Origin: Reyranella sp.
GTDB taxonomy: Bacteria; Pseudomonadota; Alphaproteobacteria; Reyranellales; Reyranellaceae
Reading direction: 5' to 3'
Assembly: GCA_029946105.1 (NCBI GenBank)
Contig: JAQSDW010000211.1
Coordinates: 50,494-114,493 of the forward strand
DNA length: 64,000 bases
The notes under the pieces: model-generated
What the model was told of the DNA's origin: nothing
The model's input: the letters and a program-made list of their open reading frames with translations, nothing else
The model's database searches: none
Shown here: one piece after another, positions 8,216 to 16,922 of the stretch
How the letters are laid out: each line of letters begins with the position of its first letter
Numbering within the stretch: position 1 is the stretch's first letter
Position numbers and translations under genes: made by a program

Positions 8216-9550
8216 ATGGCGAGTAAATTGCACCTCGAAACGGCACTCACGCCCCAAGGGTGGAAGCACGACCTCGTGGTCGGCATCGACCATGGCGTCA
8301 TCACCGCGATCGAGCCGGCAGGCCAAAGCGCCGCCGACCGCATCTCCGGCGTCGTGGTGCCCGGCCTGCCCAACCTGCACAGCCACGCCTTCCAGCGTGC
8401 CATGGCCGGCCTCACCGAAAGGCGCGGCACCGGGACCGGAGCAGAGACCGATTCTTTCTGGACCTGGCGCGAGCAAATGTATCGCTTCGTCGACCGGCTC
8501 ACGCCCGACGAAACAGAAGCGATCGCGGCCCTCGCCTACATGGAAATGCTCGAGGCGGGTTTTACCTGGGTGGCGGAGTTCCACTATCTCCATCACCAGC
8601 CCGACGGCCGGCCCTACGACAATGTGGCCGAGATGTCGAAGCGCATCGTGGCCGCCGCCGACACCGCCGGCATCGGCCTCACCCTGCTGCCGGTGCTCTA
8701 TCGCCAGAGCGGCTTTTTGGGCAAGCCGCCGACACAGATGCAGCGCCGCTTTCTCAACGACCGGGACTCCTACGCGCGCCTGATGGAAACCCGCGTGCCC
8801 GGCGGCATCCTCGGCATTGCCCCTCACTCATTGCGCGCCGTCACGCTGGAAGATCTCGCCTGGGCCGCCGCGACCTGGCGCGGCCAGCCGGCGCATATCC
8901 ATGTGAGCGAGCAGACGCGCGAAGTCGACGACTGCCTCGCCGCGCACAAGAAGCGGCCAGTCGACCTGCTGCTCGACACGGTGGATGTCGATGCGCACTG
9001 GTGCCTGGTCCATGCCACGCACGCGGATGCGAACGAGATCGCGCGCATCACCCGGGCGCGGGCGATCGTCGGCCTCTGCCCCATCACCGAGGCCAATCTC
9101 GGCGACGGGCTGTTCGACGTGCCGGCGCTTCTCGCCAACGGCGGCCAGTTTGGCATCGGCTCCGACTCGCTGGTGCGCATCTCCGCCGCCGACGAGCTGC
9201 GCACCCTGGAGTACGGCCAACGCCTGATGCACCGCCAGCGCAACGTGCTGGGTGAAGCCGGACGCTCGACTGGCCGGCGCCTGTTCGACGAAGCCCTCGC
9301 GGGTGGCGCGCAAGCCGTGGGCGCGCCCGTCGGCGCGATCGCCGTCGGCCAACGCGCCGATTTCGTCGTGCTGCACGCCGACGGTTTTCGGGATGATGCG
9401 GCCCTCGATGCCTGGCTGTTCACCGCCGACAACGCCGCGATCAAGACGGTCTATCGCGGCGGCATCCCCGTGGTGCAGCAGGGCCGCCATCGCGACCGCG
9501 ACGCGATCGTCGCCCGTTACCGCAAAGTTCTTTCACCTCTCCTCCGCTAG
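8216..9550 (+). CDS. hutF: Formimidoylglutamate deiminase HutF
   Basis: This amidohydrolase of 444 residues converts N-formimino-L-glutamate to N-formyl-L-glutamate and ammonia, in the five-step histidine degradation route. The metal-binding HSHAFQRAMAGLTERRG is the HutF signature, followed by SFWTWREQMY. IAPHSLRAV and HIHVSEQ carry further ligands and substrate contacts, and GIGSDSLVRIS supplies the catalytic Asp. The ATG at 8216 gives MASKLHLE; no good Shine-Dalgarno site is visible and the frame is open upstream across the aapJ start, so the exact start is moderately certain. No other hut genes (hutH, U, I, G) are in the window. Its divergent neighbour is the Aap binding protein. Confidence 0.93.
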   Translation: MASKLHLETALTPQGWKHDLVVGIDHGVITAIEPAGQSAADRISGVVVPGLPNLHSHAFQRAMAGLTERRGTGTGAETDSFWTWREQMYRFVDRLTPDETEAIAALAYMEMLEAGFTWVAEFHYLHHQPDGRPYDNVAEMSKRIVAAADTAGIGLTLLPVLYRQSGFLGKPPTQMQRRFLNDRDSYARLMETRVPGGILGIAPHSLRAVTLEDLAWAAATWRGQPAHIHVSEQTREVDDCLAAHKKRPVDLLLDTVDVDAHWCLVHATHADANEIARITRARAIVGLCPITEANLGDGLFDVPALLANGGQFGIGSDSLVRISAADELRTLEYGQRLMHRQRNVLGEAGRSTGRRLFDEALAGGAQAVGAPVGAIAVGQRADFVVLHADGFRDDAALDAWLFTADNAAIKTVYRGGIPVVQQGRHRDRDAIVARYRKVLSPLLR

Positions 9551-9650
9551 GGGGAGAGGATGGGTGAGGGGGTTACGCACGACCTTCGATGCCCCCTCAC
9601 CTAACCTCTCCCCACAGGCGCTGTAAACAGCGCCGAAGCGGGGGAGAGGA
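9536..9650. repeat. Palindromic intergenic repeat, copy 2 (inverted)
   Basis: Reverse-complemented, this element matches the repeat at 7017-7131 almost base for base at both ends, including GGCGCTGTTTACAGCGCC and the GGTGAGGGGG arms; the central 15-20 bases differ. Its left edge overlaps the last codons of hutF, so the repeat supplies that gene's C-terminus and stop. The two copies form a 2.4-kb inverted pair around aapJ-hutF. Confidence 0.8.
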
Positions 9651-9695
9651 ACATGACGTCGCCCTGATTGGCATGGACCTTGCGGCAGCGGGACC

Positions 9696-10973
9696 ATGAA
9701 CACCCCTGCTCCAGTCTACGACCTGCTGCTGCGCGGCGGGCGCGTCATCGATCCGGCATCGGGCTTCGACGGCGTCGCCGACCTCGCCATCAAGGATGGC
9801 CGCATCGCCGCCCTCAAGGAGGACCTACGCGGCACCGCGCGCGAGACCCTCGACGTCAGTGGCCGCCTCGTCCTGCCCGGCATGATCGACACCCACGCCC
9901 ACATCTACACCTACGTCTCGGGCCGCTTCGGCCTGCCGGCCGACATGGTGGGCGTGGAGAGCGGTGTCACGACCGTCGTCGACCAGGGCGGCGCCTCGTG
10001 CATGACCTTCCCCGGCTTCGCCAAGTTCATCGCCGAACCGGCCGAGAGCCGCGTGCTCTCCTTCCTCTCGGCCTATGTGGTGGGCGGCCTCGAAGGCCAT
10101 TTCTATCCCAGCCTGTACGGGCCGGAGAGCGTCGACGTGGCCGCCACGGTGAAGACGGCGCGCGCCCACCCTGGCCTGATCCGCGGCATCAAAGTCCATG
10201 CCGAGGTGGGCGGCATCACGCGCTGGGGCCTCGACGTGCTGCGCAAGGCCGCCGAGATCGGCCGCGAATCAGACCTGCCGGTCTACATGCACTTCGGCCA
10301 GATGTGGACCCTTCCCGAAGGCAGCAACGGTGTCGATCCCGACGGCATCCTGCCGGCGGTGGTCGAGTTGATGCGGCCGGGCGATATCCTCGCCCATCCC
10401 TTCACCCGCCATCCCGGCGGCTTCATCGACAAGCACGGCAAGCTTCATCCCATCGTCGATGCAGCACTGGCGCGCGGCCTGAAGATCGACGTCGGCCACG
10501 GCAGCCACTTTTCCTTCCGCATGGCACGCCTCGCGCTCGAGGCCGGCGTGATGCCCGACACGCTGGGCGCCGACATGCACGGCTACAACACGCGCATGAC
10601 GCCGCCGCCCGGCACGCCCGCGACGCATCCCGATCCCGAGGAAGCGCATCCCTTCGCCGGCGCGGCGCGCTTCAGCCTCTGCTACGCGATGACCGAGCTG
10701 CTGGCACTCGGCCTCACGCTGCAGCAGATCGCGCCCATGGTGACGACCAACGCCGCCGCCATGCTCGGCCTTCAGGGCGAGATCGGCACGCTCACGCCCG
10801 GCGCCATTGCCGATGTCTCGGTGTTGGCCGACGACCGCGGCCGCTTCAAGCTGGGCGACAACGAGGGCACGGAAATAATCGCCGACCGCATGCTGACGCC
10901 GCTGTTCTGTCTCCGCGCCGGCCGGCGCCACGACGCCGGCGCGCCGATCCTGCCCGAAGTGCTGGCGGCCTAG
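9696..10973 (+). CDS. Amidohydrolase/deacetylase family metallohydrolase
   Basis: This 425-residue dihydroorotase-like amidohydrolase has an N-terminal strand domain (YDLLLRGGRVIDPASGFDG) and the metal pair DTHAHIY near residue 67. A lysine in GIKVHAEVGG, near residue 165, is at the place of the carboxylated Lys bridging two metals. The remaining motifs are HPFTRHPGGF, VGHGSHFSF and GADMHGYNT with the catalytic Asp. The pattern matches enzymes annotated as amidohydrolase/deacetylase (EF_0837-like) that act on acylated amino acids or sugars; substrate unknown. GCGGGACC before the ATG is a weak ribosome site. The gene follows hutF after the palindromic repeat and may be expressed separately. 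Confidence 0.82.
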   Translation: MNTPAPVYDLLLRGGRVIDPASGFDGVADLAIKDGRIAALKEDLRGTARETLDVSGRLVLPGMIDTHAHIYTYVSGRFGLPADMVGVESGVTTVVDQGGASCMTFPGFAKFIAEPAESRVLSFLSAYVVGGLEGHFYPSLYGPESVDVAATVKTARAHPGLIRGIKVHAEVGGITRWGLDVLRKAAEIGRESDLPVYMHFGQMWTLPEGSNGVDPDGILPAVVELMRPGDILAHPFTRHPGGFIDKHGKLHPIVDAALARGLKIDVGHGSHFSFRMARLALEAGVMPDTLGADMHGYNTRMTPPPGTPATHPDPEEAHPFAGAARFSLCYAMTELLALGLTLQQIAPMVTTNAAAMLGLQGEIGTLTPGAIADVSVLADDRGRFKLGDNEGTEIIADRMLTPLFCLRAGRRHDAGAPILPEVLAA

Positions 10974-11055
10974 CTTTCACCAGAACTGCAACGCCATCGA
11001 TTGAAACGCCCGGCCGGCGCCCGTACGCTTGACGCCCACGCGGAGGATGCGGGCG

Positions 11056-12654
11056 ATGCAACGGCTCTCGAAGGCGCTTCTCGCCATCCTGCTGGCAACG
11101 GCGGCGCTCCTCTGCACACTGCCGGCGACGGCACAGGAAAAGCCTCTCACGTGGCCCGCCCGCGAATGGCCTCTCTCCTCACCCGAGGCAGAGGGCATGA
11201 GTTCGCAGTCTCTTGCCGACCTGGTCGCCTTCGGTGCTGCCAACGCCATGGACAGCCTGCTGGTGACGCGCCACGGCCGGATCGTCCTCGACGCGACCTA
11301 CGCGCCCTTCCAGGCCGGCCTCAAGCACCGCATCTATTCGAGCACCAAGTCGGTCACCGCCACCCTGATCGCGCTGGCGATCCGCGACGGCAAGCTCGAC
11401 AGCACGGACCGCAAGGTGGTCGACTTCTTCCCCGAGCTCGCGATCGCCAACCTCGACGACGCTAAGAAGGCGATCACGATCCGCCACCTGCTCGACATGA
11501 CATCGGGCCTCGACTGGGACGAGGGGGTGAACGGCGGATTCGCAACCTACGTTGCCATGGAGCGCAGCCCGAACTGGGTGCAGTTCATCCTCGACCGCCC
11601 GATGGCAGCAGTGCCCGGCACGGTCTTCTACTACAACACCGGCAACAGCCACCTGCTCTCGGCCATCCTCGGCAAGGTGACCGGCCGCAGCGCGCTCGAC
11701 TATGCCCGCGAGACCCTGTTCGGACCGCTCGGCATCGAAGACGTGAGGTGGCGGGCCGACCCGCAGGGCATATCGGGCGGCGGCAACGGCCTCTACCTGA
11801 AGCCCGGCGACATGGCGAAGTTCGGCTATCTCTATCTGCGCAACGGCCAGTGGGCGGGCAAGCAGATCGTGCCGGCGTCGTGGGTCGACGCCGTGCGCGC
11901 GGCCAACATCGACATGAAAGAGAGCTGGTCCACGCGCCTCAGGTACGGCAGCCAGTTCTGGGTGATTCCCTCCAAGGACGTCTTTATGGCGGTCGGCTTG
12001 CGCCGCCAGCTCATTGTCGTCATGCCGAAGCACGACATCGTGGTGGTCGCCACTGGCTCGGCGCACTTCCCCTCCCGCGGCGGCCTCAACACGGGCGGCG
12101 GGGCCTTCTCGCCGACCTACGGCTTCGAGACGCTGGTCGCCCGCATCGAGGCCGCCGTGAAGTCCGACACGGCGCTGCCGCCCGATCCCCCGGCGACAGT
12201 CGCTCTGGCCGAACGCCTGCGCGAGGCCACCCAGGACAAGCCGGCACCGGTCGGCGGATCGTCGGACCTGGCGAAAACCATCTCCGGCCGGACCTACAAG
12301 CTCGATCCCAACCCGCTCAACGTCACGTCGCTCACCCTGAAGTTCGACGGTCTGCAGGGATCGTTCGAATACGAGATCGGTGATCGGCAGACCGTGGCGC
12401 CGCCGGGGCGATACGGCGGGCCGATCGGGCTCGACGGCCACTATCGCATCGGCGGTCGCTTGATCTTCGGGCCCAGCGCCGCGCGCGGCGGATGGCTCGC
12501 CGACGGCACGACCCTCGTCACCGAGGTCCAGACGCTCGGCAACGACGATGCGAGCCGGCTCACGTACGCCTTCAGCGGCAAGACCGTCGAGCTCGACATC
12601 GAATGGGCGGCCGGCTATCCGAGGATGAAGCTGCGAGGACAGGCCGACGACTGA
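11056..12654 (+). CDS. Secreted beta-lactamase-fold serine hydrolase with C-terminal extension
   Basis: This 532-residue protein has a signal peptide (LLAILLATAALLCTL, cleavage near ATAQ). A complete beta-lactamase/esterase domain covers about residues 30-375: the S-x-x-K motif is in YSSTKSVTAT and the Tyr-x-Asn motif in FYYNTGNSHLL. The last 130 residues form a beta-rich extension seen in some penicillin-binding-protein-related esterases. GGAGG lies nine bases before the ATG at 11056; upstream in-frame ATGs lack good spacing. Such proteins are esterases, amidases or D-amino-acid peptidases; beta-lactamase activity should not be assumed. It stands alone between the deacetylase and dioxygenase genes. 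Confidence 0.85.
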   Translation: MQRLSKALLAILLATAALLCTLPATAQEKPLTWPAREWPLSSPEAEGMSSQSLADLVAFGAANAMDSLLVTRHGRIVLDATYAPFQAGLKHRIYSSTKSVTATLIALAIRDGKLDSTDRKVVDFFPELAIANLDDAKKAITIRHLLDMTSGLDWDEGVNGGFATYVAMERSPNWVQFILDRPMAAVPGTVFYYNTGNSHLLSAILGKVTGRSALDYARETLFGPLGIEDVRWRADPQGISGGGNGLYLKPGDMAKFGYLYLRNGQWAGKQIVPASWVDAVRAANIDMKESWSTRLRYGSQFWVIPSKDVFMAVGLRRQLIVVMPKHDIVVVATGSAHFPSRGGLNTGGGAFSPTYGFETLVARIEAAVKSDTALPPDPPATVALAERLREATQDKPAPVGGSSDLAKTISGRTYKLDPNPLNVTSLTLKFDGLQGSFEYEIGDRQTVAPPGRYGGPIGLDGHYRIGGRLIFGPSAARGGWLADGTTLVTEVQTLGNDDASRLTYAFSGKTVELDIEWAAGYPRMKLRGQADD

Positions 12655-12727
12655 GAATTTCGCCGCCCGGAGCCTGACCGGCCGCAGCCCTTGGACGAAA
12701 GCCCGGCTTGGTCCTAGTCTTTCCGTC

Positions 12728-13591
12728 ATGACAGGCCCCACCGCGACGACCTACGAACGCATCACCGTCTCGCCGATTTCGGGCGCGCTGGGCGCCGAGA
12801 TCGGCGGCGTCGACATCGCAGCCGGGCTCGACGACGCCATGATCGCCGAGATCCGCCGCGCGCTGCTCGACCATCTCGTCATCTTCTTCCGCGACCAGCG
12901 GCTCGACGATGCGAGCCACAAGGAATTCACCCGCCGGTTCGGAAAGATCTTCATCCATCCCAACTTCAACACCGGCGAGGGCGATCCCGAGATCGTGCGC
13001 GTGGTCCGCCAACCCGGCGACGAGCGCATCATCGGCGAGGAGTGGCATTCCGACACCACGATGATGCCCGAGCCGCCGATGGGCGCCATCCTCTATGCGC
13101 TCGACGTACCGCCGTTCGGCGGCGACACGCTGTTCGCCAACCAGTATCTCGCCTGGGAGACCTTGTCGGACTGCATGAAGGCGATGCTGGCCAACCTCAA
13201 GGTGGTGCACAGCGACATCAAGGTGGCGGGCCCGCACAACAACCTCAACGCCCGCCGCTCCAGCAAGATCCGCGAGGACTCCAACTGGCGGCCGACCGAG
13301 AACGTACATCCGGCGGTGCGCACCCATCCCGAGACCGGCCGCAAATGCCTGTTCGTGAACCACTCCTACGCCCGTCGCTTCGACGGCATGACCGACCACG
13401 AGAGCAAGCCGCTGCTCGACTTCCTGATGGAGCACGGCCACCGCCCCGAATTCACCTGCCGCTTCCGCTGGCAGTCGGGCTCGATCGCCTTCTGGGACAA
13501 CCGCTGCACCAAGCACCTCGCCGTGCACGATGCGGGACCATTTCACCGCCGCATGCAGCGCACCCAGATCGCCGGCGATGCGGTGGTGTGA
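12728..13591 (+). CDS. TauD/TfdA-family Fe(II)/2-oxoglutarate dioxygenase
   Basis: This 287-residue oxygenase uses 2-oxoglutarate and O2. The iron ligands are visible: His107-x-Asp109 in EEWHSDTTM and His263 in NRCTKHLAVHDAG. A following Arg in HRRMQRTQIAG binds 2-oxoglutarate. The start is family-like (ITVSPISGALGAEIGGVD). Members act on taurine, alkylsulfonates, 2,4-D or quaternary amines; nothing nearby fixes the substrate. The ATG at 12728 has no strong ribosome site. A small gene follows 30 bases later and may be co-transcribed. Confidence 0.9.
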   Translation: MTGPTATTYERITVSPISGALGAEIGGVDIAAGLDDAMIAEIRRALLDHLVIFFRDQRLDDASHKEFTRRFGKIFIHPNFNTGEGDPEIVRVVRQPGDERIIGEEWHSDTTMMPEPPMGAILYALDVPPFGGDTLFANQYLAWETLSDCMKAMLANLKVVHSDIKVAGPHNNLNARRSSKIREDSNWRPTENVHPAVRTHPETGRKCLFVNHSYARRFDGMTDHESKPLLDFLMEHGHRPEFTCRFRWQSGSIAFWDNRCTKHLAVHDAGPFHRRMQRTQIAGDAVV

Positions 13592-13621
13592 GCGACCGTC
13601 CATGAGGGAGGGGAAGTCGCG

Positions 13622-13801
13622 ATGATGATCGGTGGGCGCTATATCAAGCGCATCGACGCCACCCGGGCGGTCTACGAGATCGTGGCGCGCCGCAACGAGG
13701 CCGGTGGCAGCCCACAATGGGTCCTGCGGGCCACCGACGGCTCGCACCGCGAGGAATATGTGAGCGACGGCGCCCTGCGCCAGGAATGGATGCGCGTGTA
13801 G
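13622..13801 (+). CDS. Very small protein of unknown function (59 aa)
   Basis: A 59-codon frame starts ATGATG (MMIGGRYIKRID) with a strong GGGAGGGGAA ribosome site nine bases upstream and ends at TAG. The peptide is hydrophilic, with an equal mix of acidic and basic residues and two Trp (PQWVLRATDG, QEWMRV). Codon choice is GC-rich at the third position, like neighbouring real genes. It follows the dioxygenase gene by 30 bases, so it is probably in the same transcript. I do not recognise a family. Confidence 0.6.
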   Translation: MMIGGRYIKRIDATRAVYEIVARRNEAGGSPQWVLRATDGSHREEYVSDGALRQEWMRV

Positions 13802-13893
13802 AACCGCCGGTACCTGATCGAATCGGTCGGCAGCGTTCCGAGTCTTCTCGTCGTCGTCTTGAAAACGGAGTCCGAAGCTCAAATCATCCCGCT

Positions 13894-14193
13894 TCAGGCT
13901 ACCGGGGCCACCGGCACGTTGCTGCGGACGAACGCCACAAGGTCGCCCACCGTGACGATTCCTTCGGCGGCGCTGTCGGAGATTTCGATGCCGAACGAAT
14001 CCTCGATCGCCATGATGAGTTCCACGAGATCGAGGCTGCTGGCGCCGAGACCGGCCACGAAGTCGGCGTCGGCTGCGACCCGTCCCGGGTCGATGCCGAG
14101 GACCCGCGCGGTGATCTCCCGCACCTGGTCGGCGATGTCGGTCGCGGTGGTCGTCGGCCGGGCTTCCGGCGCGGTCGGCTGCAGTTGGGTCAT
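13894..14193 (-). CDS. Orphan acyl carrier protein
   Basis: This 99-residue protein has a phosphopantetheine attachment site. Residues 1-18 form a Pro/Thr/Ala-rich leader; residues 19-95 form the four-helix carrier domain. The prosthetic-group serine is Ser53 in LGASSLDLVEL. The residue before it, normally Asp (DSL), is Ser52. The rest (IMAIEDSFGIEISD) is typical, with an acidic helix II that docks partner enzymes. GAGAGGAAC precedes the ATG. No synthase, ligase or acyltransferase lies beside it, so its pathway cannot be told from context. Confidence 0.85.
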   Translation of the reverse strand: MTQLQPTAPEARPTTTATDIADQVREITARVLGIDPGRVAADADFVAGLGASSLDLVELIMAIEDSFGIEISDSAAEGIVTVGDLVAFVRSNVPVAPVA

Positions 14194-14481
14194 GTCACGT
14201 TCCTCTCTGGGGTGGTCGATTGTAACGACCCTGTCGGAGAAGACTCAGTTCCTTTTTGGACATCTTGACGAAAGGATAGCGTATGGGGCCTCAACATTCC
14301 TATTCCCTGCGGACCAGGGTAGCCAGGCTCACCGAGAACGACCTTTCCCAGAGTGCCGGTCCAGTGCCAGCAAAATGCCCGCGCGCCATAGGACACAACC
14401 CAAAAGTAGGCCTATTTACAATATCCTATCTTCCTGCTAATCCTACTCCGCCAGAACCGGAAGGAACCACGGGAGGAACAG
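14194..14481. other. Intergenic region, no gene seen
   Basis: These 288 bases lie between the divergent acyl carrier protein and helix-turn-helix genes and are the longest gap in the window. The base composition is lower in GC than the surroundings (for example CTATTTACAATATCCTATC near 14411-14430), fitting a promoter-bearing region. Short frames on both strands lack ribosome sites and coding character. No clear hairpin, tRNA or repeat was found. Confidence 0.6.
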
Positions 14482-15309
14482 ATGACCGCCGAAGAAGCCC
14501 TGGAAAAGATCGAGACCTACGGCGACTTTATCCATGTGCCGCAGATCTACCGCGACATGGGCCTGACACGGCTCAGGATACTGGTGGCGGAAGCCGCCAA
14601 GCCGCCGCAGCCGAGCGCGATGGACCGCATGCCGGTGCCGCGGCTCAACTACAATCCGCTCGACCGCGCGCTCGGCCGTCCCACGCCGCCGGCCGAAAAG
14701 GAGCCCGACCCGGCCGAGCCGGAGGCACCACCGACACAGGAACCCAAAACCCTGGTGCACCGCGCCATCGCCAAGGAAGGCCGGCTGTCGACACCGGGCC
14801 GCCGGCGCGCCGCGTTCCGCAGCCATCTGGCGCGCTGCCCCACGATCACCGAGGCCGCTGCCCGCACCGGGGTGGACCGGCGCACCGTCGCCCGCTGGCG
14901 CAAGACGTTTCCCGCCTTCGACGCGATGTGCCGCGCGATCATCGAGACGCGCCGCCAGGAAGCCGTCGAGGACGCCGTGCTGGCCGCCGCCCATGTCGAG
15001 GTCCGGCCGGTGTTCTATCGCGGCAAGAAGGTCGGCCAGCACACCAGGCGCGACCGCGCCACCGGCCTCTATCTCCTGAAGCAGGCCGACGCCGCCGCCC
15101 TCCGCGCTGAACACCGCGCCGAACAGCGCCGCGCGGCGGACGCTGATTTCGACGTGCGCGTCGCCGCCGCGGTCCAAAAGGAGGTCGAGCGGCAGATTTC
15201 GAAAATGTCCCGTCCGGCGGGACCTCAGCCTGCCCAGGCGACAGGCGAATTGCCGAGCGCCGACAACGACATGGACGCTGCTGGACGGGAAATGGCGCGC
15301 GCGCGCTAG
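14482..15309 (+). CDS. Helix-turn-helix protein with Pro-rich linker, unknown function
   Basis: This 275-residue hydrophilic protein starts after GGGAGGAACAG. Residues 1-70 are an unassigned helical part, and residues 72-90 a Pro/Glu-rich linker. Around residues 118-145 the pattern ITEAAARTGVDRRTVARWR followed by FPAFDAM resembles the helix-turn-helix of phage terminase small subunits and related homeodomain-like proteins. The rest is Ala/Arg/Glu-rich and probably coiled (residues 190-235). No terminase large subunit or phage gene is nearby, so it is more likely a chromosomal DNA-binding protein. The next gene, mmsA, starts 56 bases later. Confidence 0.6.
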   Translation: MTAEEALEKIETYGDFIHVPQIYRDMGLTRLRILVAEAAKPPQPSAMDRMPVPRLNYNPLDRALGRPTPPAEKEPDPAEPEAPPTQEPKTLVHRAIAKEGRLSTPGRRRAAFRSHLARCPTITEAAARTGVDRRTVARWRKTFPAFDAMCRAIIETRRQEAVEDAVLAAAHVEVRPVFYRGKKVGQHTRRDRATGLYLLKQADAAALRAEHRAEQRRAADADFDVRVAAAVQKEVERQISKMSRPAGPQPAQATGELPSADNDMDAAGREMARAR

Positions 15310-15365
15310 CGTCCGGGAAAATGTCCCATCGCCGTGCTAGAAAGGGACAAAGAGCGGAGGAATTC

Positions 15366-16862
15366 ATGGCAGACAGGATCGGACATTTCGTCGGCAACAA
15401 GCGGGTCGCGGGCATGAGCGGCCGCCAAGGCGACGTCACCAACCCGGCGACCGGCGAGGTGACGGCGATGGTGGCCTTCGCCTCCGAGGCCGAGATCGAC
15501 GATGCCGTGCAGCTCGCCAGGAAGGCGCAGGTCGCGTGGGCGGCGACGCCGCCACTCCGGCGCCAGCGCGTGATGTTCAACCTCAAGCACCTGATCGAAA
15601 AGCGCATCGACGATCTCGCGCGCATGATGTCGATGGAGCACGGCAAGACCTTCGACGACGCCAAGGGTGAAGTCGGCCGCGGCCTGGAGGTGGTGGAGTT
15701 CTCCTGCGCCATCGCCCATCACATGAAGGGCGACTTCACCGAACAGGTCGCCTCCGACATGGACTCGTGGTCGATCCGCCAGCCGCTGGGCGTGGTGGCG
15801 GGCATCACGCCGTTCAACTTCCCGATCATGATCCCGTGCTGGATGGGCGCCATGGCGGTGGCCTGCGGCAATGCCTTCATCCTGAAGCCGTCGGAGAAGG
15901 ACCCCTCCGCGCCGATGCTGCTGGCCGAGCTGTTCGCCGAGGCAGGCGCGCCGGCCGGTATCTTCCAGGTGCTGAACGGCGACAAGGTGGCGGTCGACGC
16001 GTTGCTGCATCATCCCGACGTGCCGGCGATCTCGTTCGTGGGTTCGACCGCGATCGGCGAGTACGTCTATCACACGGGAACGCAGCGCAATAAGCGCGTG
16101 CAGGCCCTGTGCGGCGCCAAGAATCACATGGTGATCATGCCCGACGCCGACCTCGACCAGGTGACGGATGCGCTGATCGGCGCGGGCTATGGCGCGGCCG
16201 GCGAGCGCTGCATGGCGATCTCGGTCGCGGTCGCGGTGGGCGACGTCGGCGACCGGCTGATGGAGAAGCTCGCGCCGCGAGTCGCTGCGCTCAAGGTCGG
16301 GCCGGGGCTCGATCCGCAGTCGGAGATGGGGCCGCTGGTGACACGCCAGCACAAGGACAAGGTGATGGGCTATGTCGACATTGGCGTGAAGGAAGGCGCC
16401 AAGCTCGTCGTCGACGGCCGCGGCCTGAAACTGCAGGGCTACGAGAAAGGCAACTTCATGGGCGGCTGCCTGTTCGACAACGTCACCACCGACATGAAGA
16501 TCTACAAGGACGAGATCTTCGGGCCGGTGCTGTCGGTGGTGCGCGCCAAGGATTTCAGCGAGGCGATCGGCATGGTCAACGACCATGCCTACGGCAACGG
16601 CACGGCGATCTTCACCCGCGACGGCGACTCGGCGCGCGCTTTTGCCAGCGGCGTGCAGATCGGCATGGTCGGCATCAACGTGCCGATCCCGGTGCCGGTG
16701 GCCTATCACAGCTTCGGCGGCTGGAAGGCCTCGATCTTCGGCGATCACGGCGTCTACGGCATGGAAGGCGTGCGCTTCTACACCAAGCTCAAGACCATCA
16801 CCGCGCGCTGGCCGACCGGCATCCGCTCCGGCGCCGAGTTCAACTTCAAGGCGCGGGCCTAG
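15366..16862 (+). CDS. mmsA: CoA-acylating methylmalonate-semialdehyde dehydrogenase
   Basis: This NAD-dependent aldehyde dehydrogenase of 498 residues converts methylmalonate semialdehyde, or malonate semialdehyde, to propionyl-CoA or acetyl-CoA in valine, beta-alanine and inositol breakdown. The MmsA-type start (IGHFVGNKRVAG), the cofactor loop GITPFNFPIMIPCWM and the catalytic Cys282 in AGERCMAIS identify it. Other aldehyde dehydrogenases have GQxC here, whereas GERCMA is the CoA-acylating form. GGAGG lies five bases before the ATG. Neighbouring genes do not form a valine pathway; the FAD oxidoreductase 60 bases downstream may be co-transcribed and supply an aldehyde, as an inference. Confidence 0.92.
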   Translation: MADRIGHFVGNKRVAGMSGRQGDVTNPATGEVTAMVAFASEAEIDDAVQLARKAQVAWAATPPLRRQRVMFNLKHLIEKRIDDLARMMSMEHGKTFDDAKGEVGRGLEVVEFSCAIAHHMKGDFTEQVASDMDSWSIRQPLGVVAGITPFNFPIMIPCWMGAMAVACGNAFILKPSEKDPSAPMLLAELFAEAGAPAGIFQVLNGDKVAVDALLHHPDVPAISFVGSTAIGEYVYHTGTQRNKRVQALCGAKNHMVIMPDADLDQVTDALIGAGYGAAGERCMAISVAVAVGDVGDRLMEKLAPRVAALKVGPGLDPQSEMGPLVTRQHKDKVMGYVDIGVKEGAKLVVDGRGLKLQGYEKGNFMGGCLFDNVTTDMKIYKDEIFGPVLSVVRAKDFSEAIGMVNDHAYGNGTAIFTRDGDSARAFASGVQIGMVGINVPIPVPVAYHSFGGWKASIFGDHGVYGMEGVRFYTKLKTITARWPTGIRSGAEFNFKARA

Positions 16863-16922
16863 GCGGCGATCGGCACGATACCTGCTCAGCCAGGTACTGC
16901 ATTCCCAACCGAGTGAGACCTG

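Noticed and set aside
7017-9650. Repeated sequence considered as CRISPR or as ends of a composite transposon
   Set aside because: There are just two copies, inverted, each itself palindromic, with genes and no spacers between them; no transposase or target duplication is seen.
14190-14396. A 68-codon frame before the acyl carrier protein gene
   Set aside because: It lies in the lower-GC intergenic region, overlaps the carrier-protein start and has no ribosome site or family.
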